Part shown: positions 53,201-62,755 of the stretch, one piece after another
How positions within the stretch are numbered: the stretch's first letter is position 1
Layout of the letters: each line of letters opens with the position of its first letter
Source: Robiginitalea biformata HTCC2501
GTDB lineage: Bacteria; Bacteroidota; Bacteroidia; Flavobacteriales; Flavobacteriaceae
Reading direction: 5' to 3'
DNA: 64,000 nt
NCBI RefSeq assembly: GCF_000024125.1
Contig: NC_013222.1
Span: 682,001 to 746,000, forward strand
Program-made: the position numbers and the translations under genes
Notes under the pieces: generated by a model
Told to the model about the DNA's origin: nothing
The model's database searches: none
What the model saw: the letters and a program-made list of their open reading frames with translations, nothing else

Positions 53201-54163
53201 TCAAGAAAGTCGTACCTGTTTATACATATCCTGATTTTTCAAAAACCAATCATAAGTAGACCGGATACCATCTTCCAAACCAATGGATGCGGTCCACCCG
53301 GATTCCTTCAGGCGACTGACGTCCATGAGTTTTCGCGGCGTTCCGTCGGGTTTATCCATATCCCAGTGAATCGCTCCCTTATGGCCCACAATTTCCTGTA
53401 TCAACTTGGCCAGGCTCCGAATGGTTAGGTCCCGGCCGGTCCCCACATTATACAGATCATGAGGCAATTTATTTTCCATGGCATAAACCACAGCATCTGC
53501 CAGGTCGTCTACGTGAAGAAATTCCCGCATTGGTTTTCCAGATCCCCAAAGGTCTACGCTTTTATGATCCGCTAATTTCGCTTCGTGAAACTTCCGGATC
53601 ATCGCCGGCAAAACATGGGATGTTTTCAGGTCAAAGTTGTCATTCGGCCCGTAGAGATTCGTAGGCATCAGGCTTATATAGTATTTTCCATATTGCCTTC
53701 GGATAGACTCACATAGTTTAACTCCGGCAATTTTGGCAATGGCATACCATTGATTCGTCGGTTCAAGCGGCCCGGTGAGCAAACTGTCTTCTCCAAGTGG
53801 CTGCGGTGCTAATTTCGGATAGATACACGAACTCCCAAGAAAAATAAATCCTGTGACCCCGCTCTCATGTGAAGCCTGGATGAGATTGTTCTGGATGCTC
53901 AGGTTCTCCATCAGGAACTGGTAAGGGTAGGTGTCGTTTGCCAGGATACCCCCCACCCGCGCCGCCGCATCAATTACAAACTCAGGCTTTTCCGATTGAA
54001 AAAATTCATTGACCGCAGCCTGATCCCGCAAATCCAAATCACGGCTACTCCTGCCTATGAGATTGGTATAGCCTTTACTTTCCAACGCGCTCCAAATGGC
54101 TGAGCCCACCATTCCGCGGTGGCCGGCTACAAATATTTTATCTTGTTTATGCATGGGGCTCAT
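53201..54163 (-). CDS. fcl: GDP-L-fucose synthase
   Basis: Epimerase-reductase that turns GDP-4-keto-6-deoxymannose into GDP-L-fucose. The 320-residue protein has [10 protein letters not shown] near the N-terminus, the catalytic Ser in LGSSCIYP, the YxxxK pair in YAIAKIAG and the family motif [11 protein letters not shown]. It overlaps gmd by 4 nt. ATGs at 54163 and 54154 are both possible. Confidence 0.96.
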   Translation of the reverse strand: MSPMHKQDKIFVAGHRGMVGSAIWSALESKGYTNLIGRSSRDLDLRDQAAVNEFFQSEKPEFVIDAAARVGGILANDTYPYQFLMENLSIQNNLIQASHESGVTGFIFLGSSCIYPKLAPQPLGEDSLLTGPLEPTNQWYAIAKIAGVKLCESIRRQYGKYYISLMPTNLYGPNDNFDLKTSHVLPAMIRKFHEAKLADHKSVDLWGSGKPMREFLHVDDLADAVVYAMENKLPHDLYNVGTGRDLTIRSLAKLIQEIVGHKGAIHWDMDKPDGTPRKLMDVSRLKESGWTASIGLEDGIRSTYDWFLKNQDMYKQVRLS

Positions 54164-55275
54164 TCAAAGTAATTCATAATCGTATACCCCCCCTTCCGGA
54201 GGTATTGTTCTTTTTTCATGAATTTCAGATCGGATTGCATCATATCCCGAACCAGATCCTCGAGGTTGAAATGTGGTTCCCAGCCCAGTTTATTTTTTGC
54301 CTTCGAAGCATCCCCGATCAACAGATCCACCTCTGTAGGCCGGAAGTATTTCGGGTCAACGCTGAGCACTTCCTTACCCACAGGTATCTGGTAATCAGGA
54401 TCTGAACAGGAACTGATATAGGCTTTTTCCTCAACACCCTCTCCCCTAAACTCCAGTTCTATTCCCACTTCCCGGAAACTCATGCGAACAAAATCCCTTA
54501 CAGTTGTAGTGGTTCCCGTCGCTATTACCCAGTCTTCAGGTTCATCGGCCTGCAGGATCATCCACATCATCCGGATATAATCCTTTGCATGGCCCCAGTC
54601 CCGTCGGGCATCCAGGTTCCCGAGATAAAATTTCTCCTGAAGGCCTAGTGCGATCCGTGAAACGGCCCGGGTGATTTTACGCGTCACAAATGTTTCGCCA
54701 CGAATTGGCGACTCGTGGTTGAACAATATGCCGTTGCATGCGAACATCCCATAAGCCTCACGGTAATTTACAGTAATCCAATAGGCATACATCTTTGCTA
54801 CTGCATACGGACTTCGTGGATAAAAGGGAGTGGTTTCACTTTGCGGGACTTCCTGAACCTTTCCGTAGAGTTCCGAAGTGGATGCCTGATATATTCGCGT
54901 GTGTTTTTCCAGACCCAGAAGCCGAACTGCTTCCAAAATCCGAAGCGTTCCTATTCCATCAGCATTTGCTGTATATTCCGGAATTTGAAAAGAAACATGC
55001 ACATGGCTCATCGCCGCCAGGTTGTAAATTTCATCCGGCCGAATTTCCTGAATGAGCCGAATCAGGTTGGTGCTGTCCGTCATATCCCCGTAATGGAGGA
55101 AATACTGCTGATTCTCAACATGCGGATCTTCGTAGAGGTGATCGATACGATCTGTGTTGAACAGGGAGGAACGCCTTTTGAGGCCATGTACTTCGTAGCC
55201 CTTTTTCAGGAGGAATTCGCTCAGGTACGCCCCGTCCTGACCTGTAACTCCGGTAATCAATGCGATCTTGCTCAT
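54160..55275 (-). CDS. gmd: GDP-mannose 4,6-dehydratase
   Basis: First step of GDP-fucose synthesis. The 371-residue protein has the NADP site [15 protein letters not shown], the catalytic set STSELYG (Thr/Ser and Glu) and [10 protein letters not shown] (Tyr, Lys), and the [11 protein letters not shown] segment used for tetramer NADP contacts. It overlaps fcl by 4 nt. Confidence 0.97.
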   Translation of the reverse strand: MSKIALITGVTGQDGAYLSEFLLKKGYEVHGLKRRSSLFNTDRIDHLYEDPHVENQQYFLHYGDMTDSTNLIRLIQEIRPDEIYNLAAMSHVHVSFQIPEYTANADGIGTLRILEAVRLLGLEKHTRIYQASTSELYGKVQEVPQSETTPFYPRSPYAVAKMYAYWITVNYREAYGMFACNGILFNHESPIRGETFVTRKITRAVSRIALGLQEKFYLGNLDARRDWGHAKDYIRMMWMILQADEPEDWVIATGTTTTVRDFVRMSFREVGIELEFRGEGVEEKAYISSCSDPDYQIPVGKEVLSVDPKYFRPTEVDLLIGDASKAKNKLGWEPHFNLEDLVRDMMQSDLKFMKKEQYLRKGGYTIMNYFE

Positions 55276-55296
55276 ATTGGGTATGATACTTTTTTG

Positions 55297-56073
55297 TTAT
55301 GGAAGAAGAATACTACATTCCGGCCGTTTGGCAAAACTACGATAATTATTTCCCCTTCGAATCTTTGACGTACTATCGGGAGCATATCTATTCTTGATCC
55401 GCAGGGCAAATTCGTACCAGGTCATCGGCTCCCCGTCTGTAAAATGCCTGATCCCAAAATCCTGATCATCAGAGGTAATGAGCTCCAGAATATATTTTGC
55501 TAGATTCCCGGCCTTTGTAGGACAGCCTCGCTGCTGGTCAGTTACTTCCAAGTTTTCATTTTTATTAAGGCGGTTGAGGATTGTTGTAAAGAAATTCGGA
55601 GGATATTCGGAATACAACCAGGAAGTGCGAATAATAAAATACCTGTCCAGACACTTACCGATACGCTTTTCCCCTTCCCATTTGGAACGACCATATGCAT
55701 TGATCGGATTTGGTTTGTCAGTAGGTCGATAGCCGTGCGGTTTACTCCCGTCAAAAACATAATCTGTTGACAAGTGAATCAGTATAACCCGGAATTCGGC
55801 GCAAGCTCTGGCCAAATTTTCTGCCCCGCAGGCGTTGACCTCCATGGCTTTGTCTTCTGCTACTTCTGCCTCATCTACCTCGGTGAAAGCCGCCGTATTT
55901 ATACAGTATTCCGGAGCATGTTCCTTGAATCGTTTTCTGATTTCTTCCACACGCGTTATGTCGAGGGACTCCTTTGATAAAAAAACGCCGTTGATTTCGT
56001 CGTAACTCCCAATTCTGGCTTGAATGCTTTTTCCCAGTTGGCCGTCTGCGCCGGTTACAATTACAGAGGTCAT
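55297..56073 (-). CDS. rfbD: dTDP-4-dehydrorhamnose reductase, C-terminally short
   Basis: Last step of dTDP-L-rhamnose synthesis. The NADPH site GADGQLGKSI, the Ser-Thr-Tyr region LSTDYVFDG and the YGRSKWEGE pair are intact. The protein is 258 residues, about 30-40 shorter than usual: it stops right after RPECSIL, where the family normally goes on with the final helix and a Trp-containing segment. No frameshifted remainder is seen in the 20 nt before gmd. It shares one base (TAATG) with the rfbC stop. Confidence 0.88.
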   Translation of the reverse strand: MTSVIVTGADGQLGKSIQARIGSYDEINGVFLSKESLDITRVEEIRKRFKEHAPEYCINTAAFTEVDEAEVAEDKAMEVNACGAENLARACAEFRVILIHLSTDYVFDGSKPHGYRPTDKPNPINAYGRSKWEGEKRIGKCLDRYFIIRTSWLYSEYPPNFFTTILNRLNKNENLEVTDQQRGCPTKAGNLAKYILELITSDDQDFGIRHFTDGEPMTWYEFALRIKNRYAPDSTSKIRRGNNYRSFAKRPECSILLP

Positions 56074-56615
56074 TATTTCAACATTCTAAAAAACGGAAGT
56101 GCTCGGTCCCTTGGCGAGAGTTTGATCTCGGATTCCGGAACCCCCCAGTCCAGATCCAGGTCCGGATCGTTGAACCGAATGCCAGCCTCGGCTTTCGGGT
56201 TATAGTAGGCATCGCATTTGTAACAAAATGTCGTATCGTCCTCAAGGCTCAGAAAACCGTGAGCGAGTCCTTTGGGTATCCAGAGCATCCGGGAGTTGTC
56301 CGATGAAAGTTCAACAGCCACGTGCCTTCCGAACGTTGGACTGTCAGTCCGGAGATCCACAACAATATCCCGGACCCTTCCGCGTACCACGCGTACCAAC
56401 TTGGCCTGAGCCCATTGTCCTTTTTGATAGTGCAGGCCACGAAGTACGTTTCGGGAAGAAACCGAATGATTGTCCTGCACAAAGTCCACAGACAGGCCGA
56501 GATTCTTTTCGAATTTCGCCTTGTTGTAGGACTCCATAAAAAAACCCCTGTCGTCTCTGTAAATGGTGGGTTCAATTAGGTAACATCCGACTATTTCCGT
56601 CTTTGAAAGTTTCAA
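56073..56615 (-). CDS. rfbC: dTDP-4-dehydrorhamnose 3,5-epimerase
   Basis: Cupin-fold epimerase of 180 residues. Catalytic His in LRGLHYQKG near residue 60, the RVVRGRVRDIVVDLR strand, GLAHGFLSLEDD and the Tyr in YKCDAYYNP are in place. The ATG is 12 nt after the rfbA stop. Confidence 0.97.
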   Translation of the reverse strand: MKLSKTEIVGCYLIEPTIYRDDRGFFMESYNKAKFEKNLGLSVDFVQDNHSVSSRNVLRGLHYQKGQWAQAKLVRVVRGRVRDIVVDLRTDSPTFGRHVAVELSSDNSRMLWIPKGLAHGFLSLEDDTTFCYKCDAYYNPKAEAGIRFNDPDLDLDWGVPESEIKLSPRDRALPFFRMLK

Positions 56616-56627
56616 TATACAAGTCCT

Positions 56628-57494
56628 TCAGGTGTGTTGAATGAGGCTTAATAAATATTCTCCATATCCGCTGCTTCGCAGCGGTTCGGCCAGTTGTCGC
56701 AATTGAGCCTCCCCGATGTAACCCATTTCAAACGCAGCCTCCTCGATTGCCCCGATCTTCTGACCCTGCCGGTTCTCGATTACTTCGACAAATTGCGACG
56801 CCTGCATTAGTGAGGATACGGTGCCGGTATCCAGCCAGGCCGTTCCCCGGTCAAGTACAGAGACGTGCAACTTTCCCATTTTCAAGTATGCCTTGTTAAC
56901 ATCCGTAATTTCCAGTTCGCCTCGGTGACTAGGTTGAATGCCCTTGACGATATCCAAAACCTCATTGTCGTAAAAGTAAATCCCGGGAATGGCGTAATTG
57001 GAACGGGGATTTTCGGGCTTTTCTTCTATGGAATCTACCTGACCCGTGGCGTCGAGGTTAACAACCCCGTAGCGCCTCGGGTTATTGACATGGTAGGCAA
57101 AAATCACCCCTCCGTCCGGATTCAGCCTCTCGGACAGTTGTTGGTGCAGGGAAGAACCGTAAAAAATGTTGTCCCCAAGGATGAGTGCCACATTATCCTC
57201 GCCGATGAACAACCTGCCGATGTTAAAAGCGTCAGCTATTCCTCTTGGATGTGATTGAACTGCATATTCAAAGCGGCATCCAAGTTGGCTGCCGTCACCG
57301 AGTAGCTTTTGAAATAGTCCAGAGTCCCGGGGTGTTGTAATTATCAGGACTTCCCGTATTCCCGCACGCATAAGCGTAGCCAACGGGTAATAGATCATCG
57401 GTTTATCGTAAACAGGCATCAATTGCTTACTGAGGGCAATGGTCATCGGGTACAAGCGCGTGCCGGAACCGCCGGCGAGTATAATGCCTTTCAT
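56628..57494 (-). CDS. rfbA: Glucose-1-phosphate thymidylyltransferase
   Basis: Makes dTDP-glucose. The 288-residue protein has the nucleotidyltransferase signature [11 protein letters not shown], the [15 protein letters not shown] segment and the LGDNIFYG motif. It overlaps rfbB by 4 nt. Confidence 0.97.
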   Translation of the reverse strand: MKGIILAGGSGTRLYPMTIALSKQLMPVYDKPMIYYPLATLMRAGIREVLIITTPRDSGLFQKLLGDGSQLGCRFEYAVQSHPRGIADAFNIGRLFIGEDNVALILGDNIFYGSSLHQQLSERLNPDGGVIFAYHVNNPRRYGVVNLDATGQVDSIEEKPENPRSNYAIPGIYFYDNEVLDIVKGIQPSHRGELEITDVNKAYLKMGKLHVSVLDRGTAWLDTGTVSSLMQASQFVEVIENRQGQKIGAIEEAAFEMGYIGEAQLRQLAEPLRSSGYGEYLLSLIQHT

Positions 57495-58522
57495 AATTTC
57501 TTATTTAATTTCCCGATATACCAGTGAATTGTTTCGGTTAAACCCGACTCAAAAGTAGTGACGGGCTTCCATCCAAGCTCGCCGGTTAATTTCGAATGAT
57601 CTACCGCATAACGGATATCATGCCCGGGGCGATCTTCAACAAACCGAATTTGATCCGTATAGGATTTTCCCCCCAGCGACGGTACGATCTCGTCAAGCTT
57701 CTGGCAAATAAGTCGTGCCAGATCCAAATTGTTTTGTTCATTGTTGGCGCCGATCAGGTAGTGCTCCCCGGGATCGCTGTATTCAAAAATGCCAAGAAGC
57801 GCTTCGCAATGGTCTTTAACAAACAACCAGTCCCGGATATTGGAGCCGTCACCGTAAATCGGGATTTCCTTCCCTGTCATCGCTGTGTTTATCACTGTGG
57901 GAATAAATTTTTCCCGGTGCTGACGGGGGCCGTAGTTGTTCGAGCAATTGGTGGTAATACAGTCCATCCCGTAGGTTTTTACATAGCTCCTGACCAGGTG
58001 GTCAGACCCTGCCTTCGAGGCGCTGTATGGGCTGTTTGGTCTATAGGGGCTTGTTTCTGAGAAAACACCTGTTTTGCCAAGCTCGCCAAAAACTTCATCC
58101 GTTGAAATATGCAAAAATCGTCCCTGACATGCACTTCGACCCTTTGGCATCCACCATTTACGGGCGGCCTCGAGTAATGTGAAGGTGCCCATAACATTGG
58201 ACATTACAAAAGTTTCTGGGGACGCAATGCTATTGTCCACATGAGATTCGGCTGCGAAATGAACGATCCCATCGAAATGATAACGTCGGTGAAGGCGGTT
58301 AAGCAGCCCCCCATCCGTTATATCTCCCTGAATAAAATCGTATTGAAAATCCGGATTCAGCCCGTCCAGGTTGTCCAAGGATCCGGCATACGTAAGCTTG
58401 TCGAGATTTACTATGTGCCAATCCGGCCGCTCTAAAGCCAGGTAATGAATAAAGTTCGACCCGATAAACCCAGCGCCTCCGGTAATTAGTATTGTTCGCT
58501 TTTCGGTGGCAGGCTTCCTCAT
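57491..58522 (-). CDS. rfbB: dTDP-glucose 4,6-dehydratase
   Basis: A 343-residue dehydratase. NAD site [11 protein letters not shown] near residue 15, the catalytic TDEVFGELG (Thr, Asp, Glu) and YSASKAGSD (Tyr, Lys) are intact. It overlaps the chain-length gene by 4 nt and rfbA by 4 nt. The order rfbB-A-C-D is transcribed in that sequence. Confidence 0.97.
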   Translation of the reverse strand: MRKPATEKRTILITGGAGFIGSNFIHYLALERPDWHIVNLDKLTYAGSLDNLDGLNPDFQYDFIQGDITDGGLLNRLHRRYHFDGIVHFAAESHVDNSIASPETFVMSNVMGTFTLLEAARKWWMPKGRSACQGRFLHISTDEVFGELGKTGVFSETSPYRPNSPYSASKAGSDHLVRSYVKTYGMDCITTNCSNNYGPRQHREKFIPTVINTAMTGKEIPIYGDGSNIRDWLFVKDHCEALLGIFEYSDPGEHYLIGANNEQNNLDLARLICQKLDEIVPSLGGKSYTDQIRFVEDRPGHDIRYAVDHSKLTGELGWKPVTTFESGLTETIHWYIGKLNKKL

Positions 58523-59520
58523 GCTTCCAGTTCCCGGGCCTTTTTAATCATAAAAACAAAAAAATCTTTCAACAGGTACAACAACAATAAGACTAGCGGA
58601 ACCAGAATAAGGGGCCTGGCCAAAAATGTTGGGTTTACGCGTTGTGACCGTCCGAAGTTCATGATCTGGACAGGCTGCGTTTCCCTGGCCAATGTAAAAC
58701 GGTTGGATTCGATTTCGCGTAGCAACGTGCTTTTAAGTTGTAATAGAGAGGTTGGCTCAACTCCATCACTTCCCTCGAGAACGATCCGGTTCGGGGCTTG
58801 AACCTCTTCGCGCATCAGACTAGCCGTGTAGCCGGAAATAAGCGAGTCTACCTGGCCTATCAGGCGGTAGTTCCAGGCTATACGATCCTCACTATTCTCC
58901 TGGCGTACCTCAACCAGTTTGCCATAGTAGGTGTTGGAATTTATATACTCTAATATGGCTTTTGCATATTCGGGCCCTCTGACCGGATCTGGATAGGTGC
59001 ATATAATTCGGTGGTTTATACCGGACTTATCCAGAATTTCCTCTCGTATGACCTCAGAAATCGTCGGATCGGCCTGAAAATTTTCGAGCAATTCCAAATA
59101 CCTGAGATAGTCTTTGTTGTTGAGGCTTTCTGCCCCTTCATTAACCGGTTCGATTTCAATTTGAAACTTATCGGCTGCAAGCCCCGGAATTCCGAGTGCT
59201 TCGAAAAACGAGGAATCTTCGGCTTGTAGGTTCGCCTGGATTTCCGAAACGGCATCGTACAGATAGTTCTTATTCTCCATATTGGGCCGTACAATTACTT
59301 CTGTCTTGAAGGAATCGCTCGTCAAGCCTTCGAGGCCCCATCCTAAACCAAGACCGATTACTACCAGCAGGCAAAAGATCCAAAACCTTTTTACCAGGTA
59401 TAATAAAGCTTTTAGAATACCCCGGAAAACAACTCGAAACCCGTTCCTTACACCATCGAACAATTGCCCGATGTCAATCTGGTCTTCAGGTTGAGACGTG
59501 TTATTGGAATTTGCGTTCAT
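58519..59520 (-). CDS. wzz: Wzz-type chain-length determinant protein
   Basis: A 333-residue membrane protein with two membrane helices, near residues 46-66 (FWIFCLLVVIGLGLGWGL) and 300-320 (LILVPLVLLLLYLL), with the periplasmic coiled part between. There is no Walker motif or tyrosine tail, so it is a Wzz and not a Wzc kinase. It starts the polysaccharide gene cluster 6 nt after the DUF6909-like gene. Without Wza or Wzc in the window, an O-antigen-like product is more likely than a Wza-exported capsule. Confidence 0.85.
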   Translation of the reverse strand: MNANSNNTSQPEDQIDIGQLFDGVRNGFRVVFRGILKALLYLVKRFWIFCLLVVIGLGLGWGLEGLTSDSFKTEVIVRPNMENKNYLYDAVSEIQANLQAEDSSFFEALGIPGLAADKFQIEIEPVNEGAESLNNKDYLRYLELLENFQADPTISEVIREEILDKSGINHRIICTYPDPVRGPEYAKAILEYINSNTYYGKLVEVRQENSEDRIAWNYRLIGQVDSLISGYTASLMREEVQAPNRIVLEGSDGVEPTSLLQLKSTLLREIESNRFTLARETQPVQIMNFGRSQRVNPTFLARPLILVPLVLLLLYLLKDFFVFMIKKARELEA

Positions 59521-59526
59521 ACGTAC

Positions 59527-61194
59527 TTACGAATTAAAAATTTGTTTCAATATTTTGTCGGTAATCAGGTAGGTGGGTTTGACGCCCGTGGTGCCCAGCC
59601 CCCCGGAGGCCAGGGTATGGCCGGTCTTGAGCGGATTGTCCGAGGCGTAGTATGCGTACCGCACCTTCACGTCCTCCCGGATGCTCTTGCGGATGCGGGA
59701 AGCCGATTGGATGGCCTTCTGGTAGTGTACCCCCTCCATCTCCAGGCCGATGACGTTCCAGGTGGAATCGTGGAAAAAACTCAGGATGTCCTTGTTCTGC
59801 AGGGAGGTCCCCAGGACGGTTACCATGGTGCCTTCGAAAACGCGCAAGCCGTTCCCCTCGAAATCCGATTTGCAAAGTTCGTTCCGGAACGGGTAGTTGT
59901 CGGCCGTGCCTTCAAAGATATGGGCCGATGGGATCATCAGGTCGCCTTTGTCGCCCTCCAGGATCCCTGCCTTTCCCATGATTGAAATGGAGTCCACCGA
60001 CATATAGTGGAGTTTCCCGTCCATGTTGTAGGGCTTCAGCAACTCGTCGATCGTCTCGAAAGCCTGCTCCCCGAAGGCGTAGTCCATGACCAGGATCACC
60101 GGCTTGTCCGCTTCCTTCTCCGCCGCCAGTTCATAGCAGCAGGCATCCGGGCCCAGACGGGCCGTGTCGAAGAGTTGGACGTCGATGTTTGTGCCGGACA
60201 GGTCGTCGATGGGTATCATCCCGTTTTTGACCGCCCGGGAGGTTACCAGCTCACGGAGCTTGGCGCTTCCGGGCTGGCTCAACGCCTCGTAGAGCTCCAG
60301 GGGCGACTTGCCGGGCAGCGTTTTAGCCAGGGCCTTCCGGGCAAAAAGCGAGTTTAGCACGCTGTGCATATTGCTGCTGATAATGTGCAGCGGCCGGTTG
60401 AGTAAACCTTCTTTCCGAAGCACCCCCTTGATGTTGTTGGCCCACCGCTCCCCGTGGATGTGGTGGCCCAGGCGTTCCCGTAGGAGCGAGCTGAAGGTGA
60501 TGGTTCGTTTTTCTCCCGTGGTGATTTCCTCGATGGCCAGCTTGCCGAGCCAGTAGATAATCTGCAGGAAGCGGGCCGGGTTCTTCTTGGTGGCCAGTTT
60601 GTCGTAGACCTCGGCGACATCCACAAAGGAACGTCCCAGGATGTTCGCCGTATGGATAAGCGCCACCTCCCGCTCGGCCTGGGAGAGCTTCTCTTTACCG
60701 ATCGCCTTTTCGAGTTTCTGCCAGTCCCGGATGGTCCGGGGCCCATCGTCAATGAGCACGCGGCGCCCGATTTTGTCCGATTCCACAAAGAGGAAGGTCA
60801 GGTGGGTGAGGATGTCATAGATATCGGAACGCCCCCGGGTAATCTCGATATTCATTTGCTCCTCGTCAATGCGGTAGCAGTTCCGGCGCCTCTTTGGGGG
60901 GATGATCGGCTTGAAGTGGGATTTGCCGTACCCTTCGTCCGAGGTGAGGTTGATGAAGCGGCACTGTTCGATGCCTTCGGGCAGCCGTTCCAGGACGTAC
61001 ATCAGGCCTTCGAGTTCCGTCTTGTCCTCCCCAATGGACCCGTAAATCTCCGGGCGCAACTGCAGGAGCGCGTTCCGCAGCGTTTCGCCGGAAACGCCCA
61101 TGGGCTTGTAGAAGCCCCGGTTGAACAAATGGCGCATGGTGATGTACATGCGCTCGATAGCATTGGTGGATTCCTGCGCTCGGGTTGTCTCCAT
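59527..61194 (-). CDS. DUF6909-like protein with nucleoside-phosphorylase-like C-terminal part
   Basis: A 555-residue cytoplasmic protein found widely in Bacteroidota without an assigned role. The N-terminal 300 residues are helical and charged. The C-terminal half (about 320-550) has motifs like purine nucleoside phosphorylase-type enzymes: IMGKAGILEGDKGDLMIP, HIFEGTADNYPF and above all VIGLEMEGVHYQKA, where the glutamate resembles the ribose-binding site; YYASDNPLKTG follows. This resemblance is by eye only. The gene has a good -7 box and lies just before wzz; it is GC-rich, unlike the locus that follows. Confidence 0.65.
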   Translation of the reverse strand: METTRAQESTNAIERMYITMRHLFNRGFYKPMGVSGETLRNALLQLRPEIYGSIGEDKTELEGLMYVLERLPEGIEQCRFINLTSDEGYGKSHFKPIIPPKRRRNCYRIDEEQMNIEITRGRSDIYDILTHLTFLFVESDKIGRRVLIDDGPRTIRDWQKLEKAIGKEKLSQAEREVALIHTANILGRSFVDVAEVYDKLATKKNPARFLQIIYWLGKLAIEEITTGEKRTITFSSLLRERLGHHIHGERWANNIKGVLRKEGLLNRPLHIISSNMHSVLNSLFARKALAKTLPGKSPLELYEALSQPGSAKLRELVTSRAVKNGMIPIDDLSGTNIDVQLFDTARLGPDACCYELAAEKEADKPVILVMDYAFGEQAFETIDELLKPYNMDGKLHYMSVDSISIMGKAGILEGDKGDLMIPSAHIFEGTADNYPFRNELCKSDFEGNGLRVFEGTMVTVLGTSLQNKDILSFFHDSTWNVIGLEMEGVHYQKAIQSASRIRKSIREDVKVRYAYYASDNPLKTGHTLASGGLGTTGVKPTYLITDKILKQIFNS

Positions 61195-61211
61195 CAGTTA
61201 GGTTCCTGCGG

Positions 61212-61219
61212 CAAATTTA
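61212..61219 (-). promoter_or_regulatory. -7 box of the DUF6909-like gene
   Basis: TAAATTTG on the minus strand, exact match to TAnnTTTG, 17 nt before the ATG. A TTC 20 nt upstream may replace the -33 TTG. Read-through may also serve wzz, 6 nt after the stop. Confidence 0.5.
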
Positions 61220-61249
61220 CGTTTAATTTTCGTACACGGAAGGGTGCTG

Positions 61250-62755
61250 CTATTTGCGGAAGGGGTACAGGGCGTCGGCCACTTTCCGGTCGTTGGCAAG
61301 CCGTTGCACCTTGTTCTGCCCTCCGAGCTTTCCTACCGACTTCATATATTCCCGGAATCCGCCGGCGCGGATCCGGGTGATCTTCAGGGGTTGCAGGATG
61401 TTCCCGGCAATCAGGTCGTAGTAGTAACTGTTTTGCCGTTGGAGGGAAGCGTCCAGCCTGGCGATAAATGCCGGCATATCCTCCGGTTCGGCTTCAAACT
61501 CCACGAGCCATTCGTGGTAGGGCAGTTCCTCCCCCCCGGTTTCGATCACCGGGGCCACCGTGAACTCGGCAACCCTTGCCCCGGATCCCTCCAGGGCCTC
61601 TTCCATGGCGTATTCCACCTCCTTGGCAATCACGTGCTCCCCGAAGGCGGAAATAAAATGCTTTATCCGGCCCGAAACGATTACCCGGTAAGGGTCCAGG
61701 GAAATAAACTGAACGGTATCTCCCAGGTTATAACCCCAGAGACCGGCATTCGTGGAGATAACCATGGCGTAGTTCACCCCGGTCTCCACCTCCCCGATGG
61801 TCAGCCGGCGCGCCCCCGGTTCAAAGAATTCGTCCGCCCGGACAAACTCGTAGAAGATCCCCGCGTCCAGCAAGAGGAGCAGCCCCTTGCCCCCGTCCGT
61901 ATCCTGGTAGGCAAAGAACCCTTCACTGGCCGGGAAGAGTTCAATGCTCGCCACCCGCCGGCCCAGCAGGTGTTCAAACCGGCCCCGGTAGGGCTCAAAG
62001 TTCACGCCCCCGTAAATAAATAACTCCAGGTTGGGGAACAATTCGCCCACATCCTTCCCGGTGCGCTCCCGCAATTTTTCAAAGTACATCTGCACCCAGG
62101 AAGGGATCCCCGCAATGACGGTCATGTCTTCCTCCACCGTTTCATCCACGATCCGGTCTACCTTGGTCTCCCAGTCTTCAATGCAATTGGTCTCCCAGCT
62201 GGGCAGGCGGTTTTTCTGCAGGTACCCGGGTACGAAATGGGCCGAGATACCGGATAACCTCCCAACCTTGATGCCGTTCTTTTCCTGGAGTTCCGGGCTG
62301 CCTTGCAGGAAGATCATCTTCCCATCCACAAAGGCGGCCCGACCCGTCCGGTGGATATAGCTCAGGATTGCATTCCGGGAGGCGCGTACCTGTTCCCGGA
62401 TGGAAGGCCGGGTAATCGGGATGTACTTGGCCCCGGAAGTAGTCCCGGAAGTCTTGGCAAAATAGAGGGGCCTGCCGGGCCAGAGGATGTCTTCCTTCCC
62501 TTCCAGGGCGGGCAGCACCCAGGGTTTCAGTTCCTCGTAATCCCGGATCGGGACGCGGGAGGCAAAATCCTCATACGTGTTGATGTCGCCGAAATCGTGA
62601 TCCTTTCCGAATTGGGTCGCCCGGCCCTGCCGCAGCAATTCCCGGAAAACCTTGAGTTGGGCAGCCTGGGGGTTGCGCACCCACCGCCGGGACCGGTAAT
62701 GGACAGTTGCTGCAAAAATCCGCGCTGCCAGGGCCTTCAGGGACATAGAAATCAA
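61250..62755 (-). CDS. GH3 family protein (acyl-adenylate-forming amido synthetase-like)
   Basis: A 501-residue bacterial member of the GH3 (plant auxin-responsive) family of acyl-adenylating enzymes, which join carboxylates to amines in known cases. The ATP loop reads KTSGTTSGAKYIPIT near residue 105, and the later motif LELFIYGGVNFEPYRG and YSEGFFAYQD-like segment (ELFPASEGFFAYQ) are present. Its substrate in bacteria is unknown. It overlaps the M23 peptidase gene by 4 nt; the same pair is common in flavobacteria. Confidence 0.88.
   Translation of the reverse strand: MISMSLKALAARIFAATVHYRSRRWVRNPQAAQLKVFRELLRQGRATQFGKDHDFGDINTYEDFASRVPIRDYEELKPWVLPALEGKEDILWPGRPLYFAKTSGTTSGAKYIPITRPSIREQVRASRNAILSYIHRTGRAAFVDGKMIFLQGSPELQEKNGIKVGRLSGISAHFVPGYLQKNRLPSWETNCIEDWETKVDRIVDETVEEDMTVIAGIPSWVQMYFEKLRERTGKDVGELFPNLELFIYGGVNFEPYRGRFEHLLGRRVASIELFPASEGFFAYQDTDGGKGLLLLLDAGIFYEFVRADEFFEPGARRLTIGEVETGVNYAMVISTNAGLWGYNLGDTVQFISLDPYRVIVSGRIKHFISAFGEHVIAKEVEYAMEEALEGSGARVAEFTVAPVIETGGEELPYHEWLVEFEAEPEDMPAFIARLDASLQRQNSYYYDLIAGNILQPLKITRIRAGGFREYMKSVGKLGGQNKVQRLANDRKVADALYPFRK

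Noticed and set aside
58519..59520. Wzc-type tyrosine kinase
   Set aside because: Too short, with no Walker motifs and no tyrosine-rich tail; it is a Wzz protein.
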